Shown here: piece by piece, positions 1 to 12,480 of the stretch | How the letters are laid out: each line of letters opens with the position of its first letter | Position numbering within the stretch: position 1 is the first letter of the stretch | Source: Misgurnus anguillicaudatus | Lineage: Eukaryota > Chordata > Actinopteri > Cypriniformes > Cobitidae | Length of the DNA: 64,000 nt | Direction of reading: 5' to 3' | Assembly: GCF_027580225.2 (NCBI RefSeq) | Contig: NC_073361.2 | Coordinates: 31,463,001-31,527,000, forward strand | The notes under the pieces: generated by a model | The model's input: the letters and a program-made list of their open reading frames with translations, nothing else | Told to the model about the DNA's origin: nothing | Databases searched by the model: none | Position numbers and translations under genes: made by a program

Positions 1-26
1 TTAGGTTTAGCCACTAACCAGACCAT

Positions 27-676
27 TAACTCATTCCCCGCCAGCCATTTTTTGAAAAGTTGTCCACCAGCATTTTTTGTGATTTTCACAAGTTTCACAA
101 AATGCCTTCCAGGAACATTTTCTTCTAAAAACATATAAACATACAGTAAAATCAAATGAAAGAACAGACCCTCTGCTTTCAAACAAACAAACAAAATGGG
201 AGAAAAACGTTAAAAACGGATAAGGAGATTTAACGGGTTCTGTCGGTGGTCATTGGTCAGGCATCGGCTGGGCATCACGTTGACCTCCACGGCAGCCGAA
301 ACTGGGTCTGTTTGTCTCAATGTCCTTGAGTTTGAGGACGAGACAGGGAGAGAGAAACAAAATCCTATTAGCGTAGGGGCTGTTCGCATGTAATGCAAGT
401 TTTAATATATGCTCGGTTCCAGACAGGCTAGCTATTGCGGCATAAGTATATTACCCAGATGAGTTATGGGAATGCTTTGTTCTGTACAAGCGAACTATTG
501 TGAGATAAGTATAATTTACTAGACAAATTATGTGAATGCTAAATGTGAATTATAAATTGGGTAAGTGCGCAATCTAGTGGATAATTGCGGTATTACAGAT
601 TAACATAAAAACTCATCAGGAACACTTTTTTATGCTAATTTTTTCTCTCAATTGACAAGATAACTCGTCAGTAGTA
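27..676 (-). repeat. Foldback MITE copy, inverted relative to 3216-3662
   Basis: The reverse complement of this segment matches the element at 3216-3662. Its left end reads TTAACTCATTCCCCGCCAGC, and the far end carries the complement of the 'gacgagttatct' motif seen just inside the other copy. It is about 200 bp longer than that copy, and the middle (about 220-590) does not match it, so I infer a nested insertion or divergence there. Boundaries are approximate on the right side. It is a non-autonomous DNA element with no transposase reading frame. Confidence 0.65.
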
Positions 677-680
677 ATTA

Positions 681-2558
681 TTATAATAAACTACAGTCTG
701 CTACAATTTAAAAAGGTTTTCTATAGTAAATACTGAAGTATACTACAATATTATTTCATGTGGGTCACACTTATTTTAGTATTTAGTATGGTCATACAAT
801 AGAAGTCAACGTGAGGTTGTTGTCCACCTATTGAACAGTCAGGGATGAGTCTTATGAATATGCTTTAAAAGAGCTGTATGCTTTTATTTTTAAGATTTAG
901 GCACCTTATCTGGTTTTGGAACAGGATATAAAATATTGATTTACTTTAGATACAAATGCTTATAAAATAATAATTATTTCGATTCAGAGCATTGTGAAAG
1001 TTTTGGGGTTGTTAGGTTTATGTATATCAGTATATAAAATATAAAACAAAGTTTTTCTGGTTTTGTTTAGGTATTGCTGGGTGTTGTTTGTATTGCAGGT
1101 TTCTCATGTTCTGGGCTTCTACATTATTGATCAGATGTCTGCTTTAAAACTGCGGTACACAACAGAGATGATCTGGTTATCATATCACACACAGACAGAT
1201 GAACATCCACAGTCGTGCCTCCGGGGAGACGAATCTTATCCTCCAAAAAACATTCGCACCAAAATACAGCTGACGTAAAGAGAATTTTGGGAGTCTGTGT
1301 GTTTGCAAATGTTTGTGCACAGATGCTCGGGTTTAAACACATTAATCAGACACTCAGGAGACCGGGATGTGTATGTGCGTATGTACGAGACATTGACCAT
1401 GATGGGTGCATTCCCACAATTCTCCAGAGGTTTTAAATGGGTTAAGGACGAGGACTGGGAGAAACAGAAGGATATACGAAATACAAAATGAAGGTTATGT
1501 ATGGTCAGTGCAAATCTAAAAATGGGTGAGAGTCACACAGAGCTGATCTATAGAGACATGTTGGAAGGTAGGAAACACTTCGGCCTAAAATCTGAATCTA
1601 AATTCGACCGGCTCGGAGAGCTTTAATGCTTTATTTGTCCGGCCTGCTTATGCAAATCACAGACACACGACGTAGAAAAACGTCATTAGTGTCGCAACTA
1701 CGCACGTTACAACCTCTTTTCTTGCAGTTTCCCTCAATATGAATGTTTCCCTGGAGAAAAAGCACACAAATTCATTGGCATGTCCATACGTTAAAACTGG
1801 TGTCTTCGTAACAAGTCGCATGATTACTCAAAATTGATGTTAAATCTGAGAAATGCTTTTAGTGACGCTTGCCCTTCATTTGTACATTATCAGATTTACT
1901 GAGATAGCCGTTATGGTTCATCTTCAAAAGAAAAGACATTATTTCAATATATTATCGGTTACATCATTTTACAAAGGTCTGCTTGTTGGATGAGATACTT
2001 GAGCCCATTATTACATAATGACAGCGAGTGAATCGTCTGTGTTGTCTTGGGTTTGGAGGGGAGATGGGGTTTACAATTCGTGGAAGAAAAGCATGATACC
2101 TGATCGGTATGTACACACAGAGAAACAGTGTTGTATTCTGAGTCTGACATCATTTCATTACTAAAGTTGTCTCAGATAACTCTGTTGGAAAGAGAAAGTT
2201 TGTAAACTAACCAGTCTCAAATTGTCTGAAATGTTGCAGTAGTTAACAAGACCTCATTGTATCATCCTGTGTTGTTTTGTAATATAATTCTATATAACGC
2301 ATATAAGACAACAATATAGTGAAGTACAGGTTTGCATTATTGTAGACATTATTTAGTTTTTCATGAGGTTAAATTAATGCAGCACTATTTTTTTTTATTC
2401 TTTTATTCAACTAAACGAACGTTGGCATCTACAACTTTAATTCAAGTCAAAAATAAAATTTAAAGTCAGTGGTTTAAAATCTGGTCTTGGTTTCCGAAAC
2501 TTAATCTACTACAGGGGGACTTTAATGTGAACCTGGCTACATCAGTTTACACCAGTAC
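681..2558. other. Intergenic, no gene seen
   Basis: AT-rich non-coding sequence. Only short frames occur, with no splice-supported exon and no recognisable protein similarity. Nothing in it could be delimited as a repeat with clear ends. Confidence 0.5.
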
Positions 2559-2929
2559 TTAAAGGTGCAGTGTGTACATTTTAGCAGCATCTAGTGGTGA
2601 GGTTGTGAATTGCAACTTAGGCTTAGTCCCCCTCACTTTTGAAACACAAAGAGAAGCTACAGTAGCCGCCACAGGACAAACATGCCATCATCGGAGAAAA
2701 CATTTTGTCTGTTAAGGGCTTCTGTAGAAACATGGCGGCACAAAATGGCGACTTCCATGTAAGGGGATCCTCTGTATGTAGATAAAAAATGTCCCATTCT
2801 AAGGTAATAAAAACATAACAGTTCATTATGAAAGGAAAGGTCTTTATACACCCCTGACAATATAGTTTTGTGTATTATTTTGCATTTCTGTCAAGAGATC
2901 CTTCTAAAAATTACACACTGCACCTTTAA
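2559..2929. repeat. Foldback MITE, 371 bp, 18-bp terminal inverted repeats
   Basis: The ends are perfect inverted repeats: TTAAAGGTGCAGTGTGTA on the left and its complement on the right. The interior holds no transposase. A truncated relative of the right end lies at about 56030-56075 in a dnah3 intron. This structure is typical of short non-autonomous DNA transposons in fish. Confidence 0.8.
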
Positions 2930-3130
2930 AGGGATAGTTCACCCAAAAATAACAATTCTGTCAATTTATGTTGTTACAAACAAATGTCTTTGTTCTGATT
3001 AACATGAAGGAAGATATTTTGAGGAATGTAACCAAAACGCTTGTGAGCCCTATTCACTTCCATAGTACGAAAAGAATACTATGGAAGTGAATGGGGAGCG
3101 GTTGTTTTGGTGCGGTTCTGAGCGCGATTG
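2930..3130. repeat. Fragment of a dispersed 'gggatagttcaccc' element
   Basis: It begins with AGGGATAGTTCACCCAAAAA, the same end as the intact copy at 37306-37524. It also holds a short inverted pair around 'ttcacttccatagt' (about 3055-3095). It abuts the previous MITE directly, so one probably inserted into or next to the other. Confidence 0.55.
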
Positions 3131-3215
3131 CAGTGTTCACAAATGAACCCAAACCAAGAGAGAAAAGCAACAAGTTACAAAACAAACACTGAGGTCTTTA
3201 AACCCCCTAAGTCTT

Positions 3216-3662
3216 TAATTCTTTCCCCGCCATTGACGAGTTATCTCGCCAATTATGAGTAAACATTTGTGATCATCCACTAGATGGCACACTTACCCAA
3301 TTTCTGAAAAAACTAAAGCAAAAACCCTATTTACTAATTTTAGACTCTGTGTATGTTTTGATAATCGTTCTGAATTTGATCTCTAACAAAATTCCTTCAC
3401 AAAAATGCAATTATTTCAGTTTTTTGCTAATTTTTTTTTTAAGAAAAATACCCATATTTATGAGCTTATAAGCAGAAATGAAAATATAGATAGGTTGAAA
3501 CTTTTTTCCCTATTTTGTTTGATTGAAAGCAGATGGTCTGTTCTTTCATTTTTCATTTTTAGTAGAACATTTTCATGTAAAGCATTTTGTAAAACTTTTG
3601 TGAAAATCACAAAAAATGCTGGCAGGCAACTTAAAAAAAATGGCTGGCAGGGAATGAGTTAA
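3216..3662 (+). repeat. Foldback MITE, 447 bp
   Basis: The ends are inverted copies of one another with mismatches: TTAATTCTTTCCCCGCCATT on the left and the complement of TTAACTCATTCCCTGCCAGC on the right. The copy at 27-676 is in the opposite orientation. An 85-residue frame falls inside it but has no protein character. Confidence 0.7.
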
Positions 3663-4806
3663 ACAAAATATATGACAGGATCATATACTGGACTAATATT
3701 AATATCATGGTCTATAAAGCCATTCATTTATTTTAGAACAATTATAGTGAACAAAACAGATTCTACAGGAAAATGTTGTTTTTAACAGAACAGTAAAATA
3801 CTGTAGAAATTTACATCCTTGCATCTTAATCTCAAAGCTATACTGGTTCCAAATGAAAAGAGTTAGTTTCAAGGGTATTAATACAGTAACATACATTTAA
3901 ATATAGGGAAGCTGTTAATTAATGGTAGTACTGTAAATTAACAGTAGATTGCTGGCAACTTAGCTACCAGTATTATACCGTTATATTACATTTTTTACAG
4001 TATAAGCATGCACAGTATTTCTCCCCACCGTGACAAACCTGCTGTTTGTTATGTTTAAATTCACAGTTTATTTAATTCAGGTTGCTTTGTGGTCAATGAA
4101 TTATTGAATAATCAACAGTATTGAATTGCTTATTTTAATGATGTGACTGCAGAAGAGCTCAACATGTGAGACTCAGAGGAGACAGAATGAAGTTTTGTCA
4201 CATCAGCTGACATCATCTTGAATTTTAATGCCAATTTTCAACTGGTCTGCAAAAATCAAAATATTTTTATAAGAATATGACATGTTTAGATTAATGCTTA
4301 CATCCAGTCAGTCTGTTATCGATTCACAAAACTGGACTTCAAGCAGTTATTATTTTAGCAATATTTTAAAAACACTTTATATATTTAGCTAATCGGATAA
4401 GCAAACATTTTTGTAGTATGATTAATAGACGTGAGCAGCTGCTAACTGAAAGTTACCCTAAATAATTAAAGTGTCAATGGATTTAAAAATGTTTGGAACA
4501 AGTTAAACTACTCTCGTATAAAAATAATATTTTGTGATAACTACGTTTTTTGTGTATTGATTACCTAGGCAATACCATGGTTTTACTACAGTAAACTACA
4601 TGGTTTTGTAGCAAATCCATGATTATTTTGTGTAAATTTATAGTTAATTTTATAAGGGCTGTCCATGATTAAATGAAGGTTTCAATCAAGTTTATCCTGT
4701 TCACACAGTTTTACCCCTAAAAGTGTGAATCTGGATTAAATGGGAGGATAAAGTTGATCAGTTTTGAGCCAGAAGGGGTCAGGGGAGGACTCGTCCTGTA
4801 ATAGGG
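3663..4806. other. Intergenic, mostly unassigned
   Basis: Non-coding AT-rich sequence. Part of it (about 3890-4015) resembles the 'ctgtaaaaa ... ttacagtat' MITE that is intact at 5690-5900. The rest shows nothing I can name. Confidence 0.45.
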
Positions 4807-5052
4807 CAGTGGTTCTCAAACTGGAGGGGGGCTGTGCCAGGCGGGCCCCAGTTTTATAAAATACATTAATTTACCATAAATTCTGTCTAAATAAACCTCA
4901 GAAAAATAAGGCTACAAACCCTTTATCATTTAATATGTTTTGCTTAATTAAAAGTTGAAGTTTTTGAATGTTTTACGTCATACATTTTCATTGAGTTGGG
5001 GGGCACGAAGAGATGCACCATAATGCATGCCGAAAATGTTTGAGAACCACTG
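4807..5052. mobile_element. hAT-type MITE, 246 bp
   Basis: Terminal inverted repeats CAGTGGTTCTCAAACT and AGTTTGAGAACCACTG-like (here 'atgtttgagaaccactg') start and end with CAGTG/CACTG, the usual hAT termini. The 8-bp flanks 'taataggg' and 'ctatagga' agree at 5 of 8 positions, so any target duplication is old and decayed. No transposase is encoded. Confidence 0.75.
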
Positions 5053-5075
5053 CTATAGGATAACAGACAGTGTTA

Positions 5076-5078
<3 letters not shown>

Positions 5079-5107
<29 letters not shown>
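5079..5107. repeat. (CA)n microsatellite
   Basis: Uninterrupted CA dinucleotide run of about 29 bases, immediately downstream of the hAT-type MITE. Confidence 0.95.
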
Positions 5108-5109
<2 letters not shown>

Positions 5110-5689
5110 ATGCACACACATTGACTAAACTCCATCACATTCTGTTCTGATGAAGTGCTGATGATTTATTTGACTGGTATCATTGGAGACATTTTTTAAA
5201 ATACATAATATTTTGGGGTATTCAGTAGTCTAAGGATGTATGTGAAGTCTATGTTTTAATTTCTGGGTTAGATAAAGTCAACAGGAAAGTACATTTTCTA
5301 ATTCTAAAAATACAAAATGTTTTACTTTAGGGTTGGAGCTATAAGATCATGTCTTACACATGTTGAACATTTATCATCTTCATTCTGTCTATTCTTCATG
5401 CATTATGGATCTTAGGTATTCATGTTATTAATTCTTTGCTCATTTTTAAAACACACTTGTATTGTACGAGCTGTCTGGACTCCTGAAACCTCTTTGTGGT
5501 TCACATGCACAACTTTCTGCTCAGTATCAGGTCATTATATTCAGGTCAGAATGATTCATCTCAGCACACTGAAAACTGCTTTATATGCTAAAAATTTTTT
5601 TTTACACATCTGATCACATTATATTTATATATGTAATACAATGTATAATACACTTTCATTTAATCATTATTGTTTATATTTATTAACAT
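5108..5689. other. Intergenic, nothing recognised
   Basis: AT-rich sequence with short chance frames only. No repeat boundaries or exon signals seen. Confidence 0.45.
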
Positions 5690-5900
5690 ACACTGTAAAA
5701 AATTAGCTGTAATTATGCAGCTGGTTGCCAGTAACCCTAACTGTAGACGATAAAGACGTAAAATTTGTAATGTTCATTTAACTTTGAACAAATTGTTGCC
5801 AGTAAATAACATAAATGTAAAATCTAAAGTAAGTTACTGGCAGCTAGTTGCCAGTAATACCCAGTAATACTGTAATTTCTACAGAAATATTTTACAGTGT
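5690..5900. repeat. Foldback MITE 'acactgtaaaa', copy 1
   Basis: It begins ACACTGTAAAA and ends TTTTACAGTGT. Its interior shares long blocks with 11737-11943, for example 'gctgtaattatg', 'ctggttgccagtaa' and 'ccagtaatactgtaattt'. Two independent copies in one window make this a genuine repeat family. Confidence 0.75.
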
Positions 5901-6041
5901 ATTCATTCTTTAGTGATTTAAGACTCTTTAAATGCATTGCTAGTGACAATCAACATGTCCACAGTTATATATAAAGGTAATCCTGTAATATAAAATACAT
6001 GAAATAAGAGAAAATAAGTTTTAAAGGGAAGTTTCTTACCT

Positions 6042-6480
6042 TGTGTTATGTAAATGGTCCTTTCCCTGTATGAGTGTGTATGTGTGTGTCTGGTGTGTTA
6101 TCCAAACTGAAGCATTTGACGAGAGCCCGGGGTGCAGCTCGGGTTGAGGGTCCGGAGTGCGGCCATCTCTACCTCACAAACACACACTGTCCATATCAAA
6201 ATCATATCCACTCGCCCTGGGTCTTGTCCCACTTCATATCCACTGTTTTCCAAATAAGGGAATGAGAATCACGGGTAAACGCTCCAAATGTTCCTCTATG
6301 AATGAGGAAGAAGTTCTGTTTAAATGAAAAATAAAGATCATCACCTAATCTTGTCTTGGACAAAAAGTCATCATGTTAAGTTCTCTTCTCCTGGTGGATG
6401 AATAACTAAACAGTCTTCTCCCAAAAACACATCAGATCTCTTTCATGCACCTGCTTGCTTCATCAGATCTTTGCTATCAG
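6042..6480 (-). other. Possible non-coding first exon of a leftward transcript
   Basis: Read on the minus strand, this non-repetitive island ends in a consensus splice donor, 'acacaag|gtaagaaac', at 6042/6041. It contains an ATG in a strong context (gagATGGcc). The adjacent CT tract lies on its upstream side. No longer open frame continues through it, so if real it would be a 5' untranslated exon of a gene beyond the left edge. This is inference from splice-site and composition only. Confidence 0.2.
6098..6166 (-). CDS. 22-codon ORF with strong Kozak context (possible uORF)
   Basis: The minus-strand frame starts MAALRTLNPS and stops after 22 codons. It sits 56 bp upstream of the candidate donor described in the surrounding entry. 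The A at -3 and G at +4 make it a favourable initiation site. I do not recognise the peptide; it could be an upstream ORF or chance. Confidence 0.15.
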   Translation of the reverse strand: MAALRTLNPSCTPGSRQMLQFG

Positions 6481-6491
6481 CACTGCACTTT

Positions 6492-6492
<1 letters not shown>

Positions 6493-6587
<95 letters not shown>
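6493..6587. repeat. (CT)n tract
   Basis: About 95 bases of CT/TC with one TTT interruption. It produces artefactual SLSLSL reading frames. Confidence 0.95.
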
Positions 6588-6589
<2 letters not shown>

Positions 6590-7157
6590 CACTCCTCCCT
6601 CTCTTTCATTCCCTCCTACGGTTCAAGCGTTCCAGCGTTTTGTCACTTGATGCTCATATGGACACACGCAGAGCCTCACTTTCTCCTTAGCACAGGTTAA
6701 AGAGAAGCATGCATCTAATATATTCATGAAATGAGCGTATAATGTATGTCATCTCACTCATGCATTAGTCCTATAGGAGGAAAAATTTCAGTTTGTGCTT
6801 TCAGAAAGTTTAATGTTCATGTCTTGATGATATTGATGAATTTATGACATCTGCCGAAGATTATAAAACCCATTATGATTGACAAAGAAAATGTGAGTGA
6901 TGCCCATCCAAAAGTTTCCAACCCTGAGATGGTATTTAAGTTAAAAGTATAAGATTTAAAGTTAAGGGTTTGCAAATCCCAAGTGTCAGCGATAAGTATC
7001 TATCACGGCTGCACATAATGCATTCTCTCTAGCTGTTATTTTTGTGAGGAGAAAAAGACTAATTTTATCTGGATCTGACAGATGCATTGATACTTACAAA
7101 CCTCAGCGATTCTGTTTTTAGCCACAGAACTGTGAAGATGTCACTTTTCATTAAAAT

Positions 7158-7162
<5 letters not shown>
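6588..7162. other. Intergenic, nothing recognised
   Basis: Moderately AT-rich, apparently single-copy within the window, with no exon-like segment. Confidence 0.4.

Positions 7163-7208
<46 letters not shown>
7163..7208. repeat. (GT)n microsatellite
   Basis: Uninterrupted GT run of about 46 bases. Confidence 0.95.
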
Positions 7209-7209
<1 letters not shown>

Positions 7210-7879
7210 TGATGGGCAGGTTCTGAACACTTGAAGTATCCATGGTGATTGGCGCGCCGTCAAGGGTTTGAAGCAATTTTAGGTGTTTCCTGGAGAGAGA
7301 TGGGGTCTCCATGGTGATCTTAAGCTCGGCTTTGAACACTGTCATCTAAAAATGAATTTGAGAGTGAAAAATAGATGAAACTGTGAAGTGTAACAAGTTT
7401 AAAGAACATTTTACCAAAATCTATTGTTAACTCGGTCTCTGGTCATCAAATTGAAATGCTGGTAGTATGCAACACAATTTTAAAAGAATACTCAATCAAA
7501 CCTACTAGGTTACTTCTGTGGTCTTAAATGGACTTGGTTTGAATATTAGGGTGAATAAATCAAAAACTATTGGTGAACTATTGGTAACACTTTTGTATGT
7601 GGACCGTTTTTTGGTAGTAAATGGTGCTACTAATTGTGAAGGTGCTACTACTTTTGAAGCCCAAAAAACTTCATCCTTCGTTCACAAGAGTATTCACATG
7701 GCTCCAGTGGGTTAATAAAGGATAATAAATGCAAAAAGATCAGGAGAAAGCGTACATGTTGGCTAATTCGTATCAATTCATACAAGGTCAATCGTGCAAA
7801 ATTGTACTTGGGGAATTTTTTTTTTTGTAAAATTGACTTAAAAAAAATCCTTGTAACAATTTGCACAAACTTTTTTTAG
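7209..7879. other. Intergenic with transposon scraps
   Basis: It includes a piece resembling the 'ggctaattcgtat' arm of the element at 19104-19312 (about 7758-7800). It also has a short 'cacatggctccagtgggttaataaag' stretch related to the repeat at 31060-31090. No gene. Confidence 0.4.
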
Positions 7880-8905
7880 TAAAATTTACTGCTTTTTTAA
7901 GTACAACTTACCTACTAAAATTAAATAAAATCTACTTAATAATGCATTAAAAACATATGTTAAATAATTAAGTAAATATTAATTCATTATTTTTTTTAGA
8001 AGTTACCCAGACAGCAGACGACTCCCGGCCGGATCAGCACCGGATCAGCGCCAGAGCTGTTGACTTTGGCACAGATCCGGAGCGGATCCGGCCCAGAGTC
8101 GTCCGCTGTCTGGGTAGATTTATTTAAATCGTCTAGGTAAAGTTTTTTTTTAATTGAAGCATTGCTGTCCTAAAAATATGAAATAAATCGTATTTACTGT
8201 TTGTTATTTTCTTTAACATAGTTCTATTGACTTAGTTATTTTTAGTGTTATAAATGGCATTATAACACAAAATTCATGACTGACTAAAAGTCAGTCATTG
8301 AATAAACTTGATTCTGAACAGAAACGCACTACAATACAATGTTCTGAACAGGGTTCATGTAAAGAAACACTGATCACCTGAACGGTGACTTCACAAAATT
8401 ATCATTTACAACAAAACAACATCAATGATATAAGAGCTTAAACCTTTATGACATTTTATTAACAAATATTTATGTAGTTAAAGTTCTTATCAGTTCTTAT
8501 TCTGTGATAAAGCTTAAAAAATATTCAGGTGCAAAGGATTGTGGGTATTTCTTATAACATATGCAAATACATTTATGTTAATTTTATTTGCATTTTTTTA
8601 GTGTAATGTATTTAATATTCTTAAGTTAAATGAATTAAGATTTTTTACTTGAATCTGCTAAAGTTTTTGATTAAAATGTACTTAATTATTTTAGAACTGT
8701 GCAGTGACTATAAAACAGTTAAATAATACAAGAAAATATCTAATACGACTTACTATACCCACACAGTTCATTTTCTACATAAATTAATTGTGTATATCAT
8801 CATTTTACTTAGGAAAATCTAGTTCTCAATAAATGTTAATATTATTATGTAGAAATGATGAGAGTTAATCTAATATATATTACTACACCCAAAAGTTAGT
8901 TTTTT
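7880..8905. repeat. Long non-autonomous element, copy A (about 1 kb)
   Basis: The block 8232-8470 matches 26649-26920 closely: 'agtgttataaatg', 'cagtcattgaataaacttgatt', 'tcacaaaattatcatttacaac', 'cattttattaacaaatatt'. Similarity resumes at about 8530 and 27044 ('gggta-ttcctta-aacat'). A 111-bp MITE is nested at 8005-8115. No coding frame; outer limits are approximate. Confidence 0.6.
8005..8115. mobile_element. Nested 111-bp MITE with 'acccagacagc' ends
   Basis: Inverted ends ACCCAGACAGCAGACGACTC and GAGTCGTCCGCTGTCTGGGT pair over 20 bp with one mismatch. It is GC-rich inside an AT-rich host element, consistent with a later insertion. No clear target duplication seen. Confidence 0.75.
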
Positions 8906-9099
8906 CAGTGTATGATTCTCATAAAAAGACAAGAACGAAACCCAACCCCGCACCTAAACCCAACATCGCACCTAAACCCAACATCGCAGGGGACAATGGA
9001 AATCGTACCAAAACTTACAAATGTGGTTGTATGAATTGATATGAATTGCCAACTCTTTAAAACTTTATCATCTATAATAACTTGCTTCCGGCCAGATAA

Positions 9100-9438
9100 A
9101 CTCAACCGGTTGGGTTGTAATTTAACCTATGCTGGATTGTTTTGGCCAAATATGAAGATTTTCTGGGTTAATTTAACCCAACGACTGAGTTGGAAATAAC
9201 TCAGCAGTATTTTGAGTCCAAAGTGTTATACTGTACTTAAAAATCCACTACTGATTTCATGAAGTGTAAACACAAAAGATTACAATAGAGAAGTGTTACT
9301 GTGGGTTGGATATGTGCACTCTAAAAAATATTGGGTTGGTTTAACCCATGGTTGGGTAACAATGACCAAGCATACTGTAGGTCTATTTATAACCCAATAG
9401 TTGGTATTGTCCAATGCTTACCCAACCATGGGTTAGAT
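9100..9438. repeat. 'TTGGGTTAA' palindromic MITE pieces
   Basis: Repeated inverted blocks of TTGGGTTAATTTAACCCAA type occur at about 9108-9190 and 9323-9436 ('ggtttaacccatggttgggta' and 'tacccaaccatgggtta'). A further piece lies in dnah3 intron 1 (30787-30857). They form small hairpins and have no coding content. Confidence 0.65.
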
Positions 9439-9953
9439 CAGTGCTTCTCAAATAGTGGGGCGGGACCCCCAGGGGGGGCTCAAAGCGAGACTAGGGGGGG
9501 CGCGCGAGCCCCCGGGGAAAATACTTTTTAAGGAAGTGATTTTTTTTGCACCGTCACTTGCGACATTACACCCCAATCACGCTGATAAGCCGCTTGATTT
9601 TTTTATTATTATTTATTGATTATATTTAATTTAATTTTTCAGTATCAAATGGTCAAAAAATATTATACTTTATATAAGGATTGATTTTTTTATTTCAGGC
9701 AAGTTGATGCATTTTAAGTCTTTTCTGTTACAGACTAAAAACAATGTTAATAAAGTTATTGTAAGTTGATCGATATTTCTTTTTTTGTTTTCTTTTTGTG
9801 TTTTCTCAATATTAATAAGGATACAATGTTTTGCAGATGTGTAATTTTATAGACAAATTATACTATTTAAAGTCGCGGCGGAGAGTTAGGGGGGGCGCGA
9901 AATGTTTACTTCTTCTTAGGGGGGGCGTGACAGAAAATAATTGAGAAGCACTG
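9439..9953. mobile_element. hAT-type non-autonomous element, 515 bp, with TSD
   Basis: Termini CAGTGCTTCTCAA and TTGAGAAGCACTG are exact inverted repeats. They are flanked by 8-bp near-identical duplications GGTTAGAT (9431-9438) and GGATAGAT (9954-9961). Eight-base duplications and CAGTG termini are hAT hallmarks. The interior has G-runs near both ends and no transposase. It inserted into the TTGGGTTAA element to its left. Confidence 0.88.
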
Positions 9954-10063
9954 GGATAGATGGTGAGATGTGCTTTCATGCTAAGAAAATTATCCCTCCA
10001 AAAAACACTTTGAATGTGTAGTAGTTAGTTAAGATAATTATGACACTTAAGAGTTTACTCAGC

Positions 10064-11278
<1,215 letters not shown>

Positions 11279-11458
11279 TTCACTTGCTATGATGCTTGCA
11301 AAGGTGAATCTCATTTCACCCTCAAATCAATAGGAAAGTATAGACCACATTATATTAATAGCCTCAATTTTAATATTTATTTATTTATATTTTGTGAATC
11401 AAATTTAACTTCCAATAGACTTCAGCATAGAATCAATAACAACAGAGTCCCTCTAGAG

Positions 11459-11683
11459 CAGTTGTCTCCAACATGGTGCCCGTGGGCACCAGGTTGCCCG
11501 CATTGAATCTATGAGTGGCCTACCAAAGCACATTCTATTAATAGCTCAATTTTGATATTTGTTTATAGTAAAATAAAATCAACAGGTAAAATAAAATGTT
11601 GTTAAGTAAACTATATCAAAAAGTAGCCCTCCAGATTTTTTTATACAGGTAACCCTTGCTCACAATAAGGTTTGAGAGCCCTG
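11459..11683. mobile_element. hAT-type MITE, 225 bp, with perfect 8-bp TSD
   Basis: It starts CAGTTGTCTCCAAC and ends GTTTGAGAGCCCTG, imperfect inverted termini. It is flanked by exact duplications CTCTAGAG at 11451-11458 and 11684-11691. The duplicated octamer is itself a palindrome. No coding content. Confidence 0.85.
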
Positions 11684-11736
11684 CTCTAGAGTAGACTATT
11701 TTGTAATAACAAGCAATAAATAACCAGTACATTATA

Positions 11737-11943
11737 ATGTAATTTTGCTGTAATTATGTAGCTGGTTGCCAGTAACTTCCTGTAGAAGATAAAGACTGAA
11801 AATGTTTCACGTTTATTTAACTTTGAACAAACTGCTGGCAGTAAATAACATAAATGTTAATGTAAATCTACAGTATTTTACTGCCAGCTAGTTGCCTGTA
11901 ATTTCCAGTAATACTGTAATTTATACACATTTTTTTACAGTGT
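11737..11943. repeat. Foldback MITE 'acactgtaaaa' family, copy 2
   Basis: It shares most of its length with 5690-5900, including the 'ctggttgccagtaa' and 'aactttgaacaaa' blocks, and ends 'ttttttacagtgta'. The left terminus is degraded. Confidence 0.7.
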
Positions 11944-11966
11944 ATCTTCAAATCATCAAATGAAGA

Positions 11967-12200
11967 GTTTCGTTGCAAAACGAGATAACCACCATTTTTT
12001 TAATTGTTCAGAAATCTCGTTTTTTGGTTGTGCATTCCAATTAATTTCAATGCTGCAGTTGGTTTGTTTTGATTTAAACCTTCATAACTTAAAAAATACA
12101 GCTAAGTAGCACCATAAAACAAAATAATAACATGATAAAATAATAAACATGTTTTGACAAAATTTTTAAAAAATGGATTTATCTCGTTTTGCAACGAAAC
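11967..12200. repeat. Foldback element, 234 bp, 'gtttcgttgcaaaacgagataa' arms
   Basis: The left arm starting GTTTCGTTGCAAAACGAGAT is exactly mirrored by ATCTCGTTTTGCAACGAAAC at the right end. Flanks 'aagag' and 'cttcaa' extend the inverted similarity weakly. No coding content. Confidence 0.75.
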
Positions 12201-12235
12201 ACTTCAAACTCTTCAAACATTACTGTGTAAAATAA

Positions 12236-12480
12236 TGTGTGCAAGCCGACTGACCTTCAATGTTGAAATATGGTTGAAATAATGTCAGTTCTTGTTTCAA
12301 CATTGAAACAACGTTGATACAACAGTTAATGCTAAACAGTTACAAACGATTAATAAAATGCTTTAAAAATCAACGTTGAAATTTGGCGGAAATAATGTCA
12401 GTTGTTTATTCAATATTGATTCTATTTGCAGGTATCAACATTGATTCAACCTTGATTCAACGGTGACTCAATGAATTATA
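12236..12480. repeat. Degenerate 'caacgttgaaa' repeats
   Basis: Several direct and inverted occurrences of TTGAAACAACGTTGA-like motifs with 'aataatgtcagtt' blocks (12278 and 12391). It looks like an internally repetitive non-coding element. Confidence 0.5.

Noticed and set aside
9331..9531. 66-residue frame across the hAT-type element junction
   Set aside because: It spans the boundary of two different transposons and has no conserved protein content.
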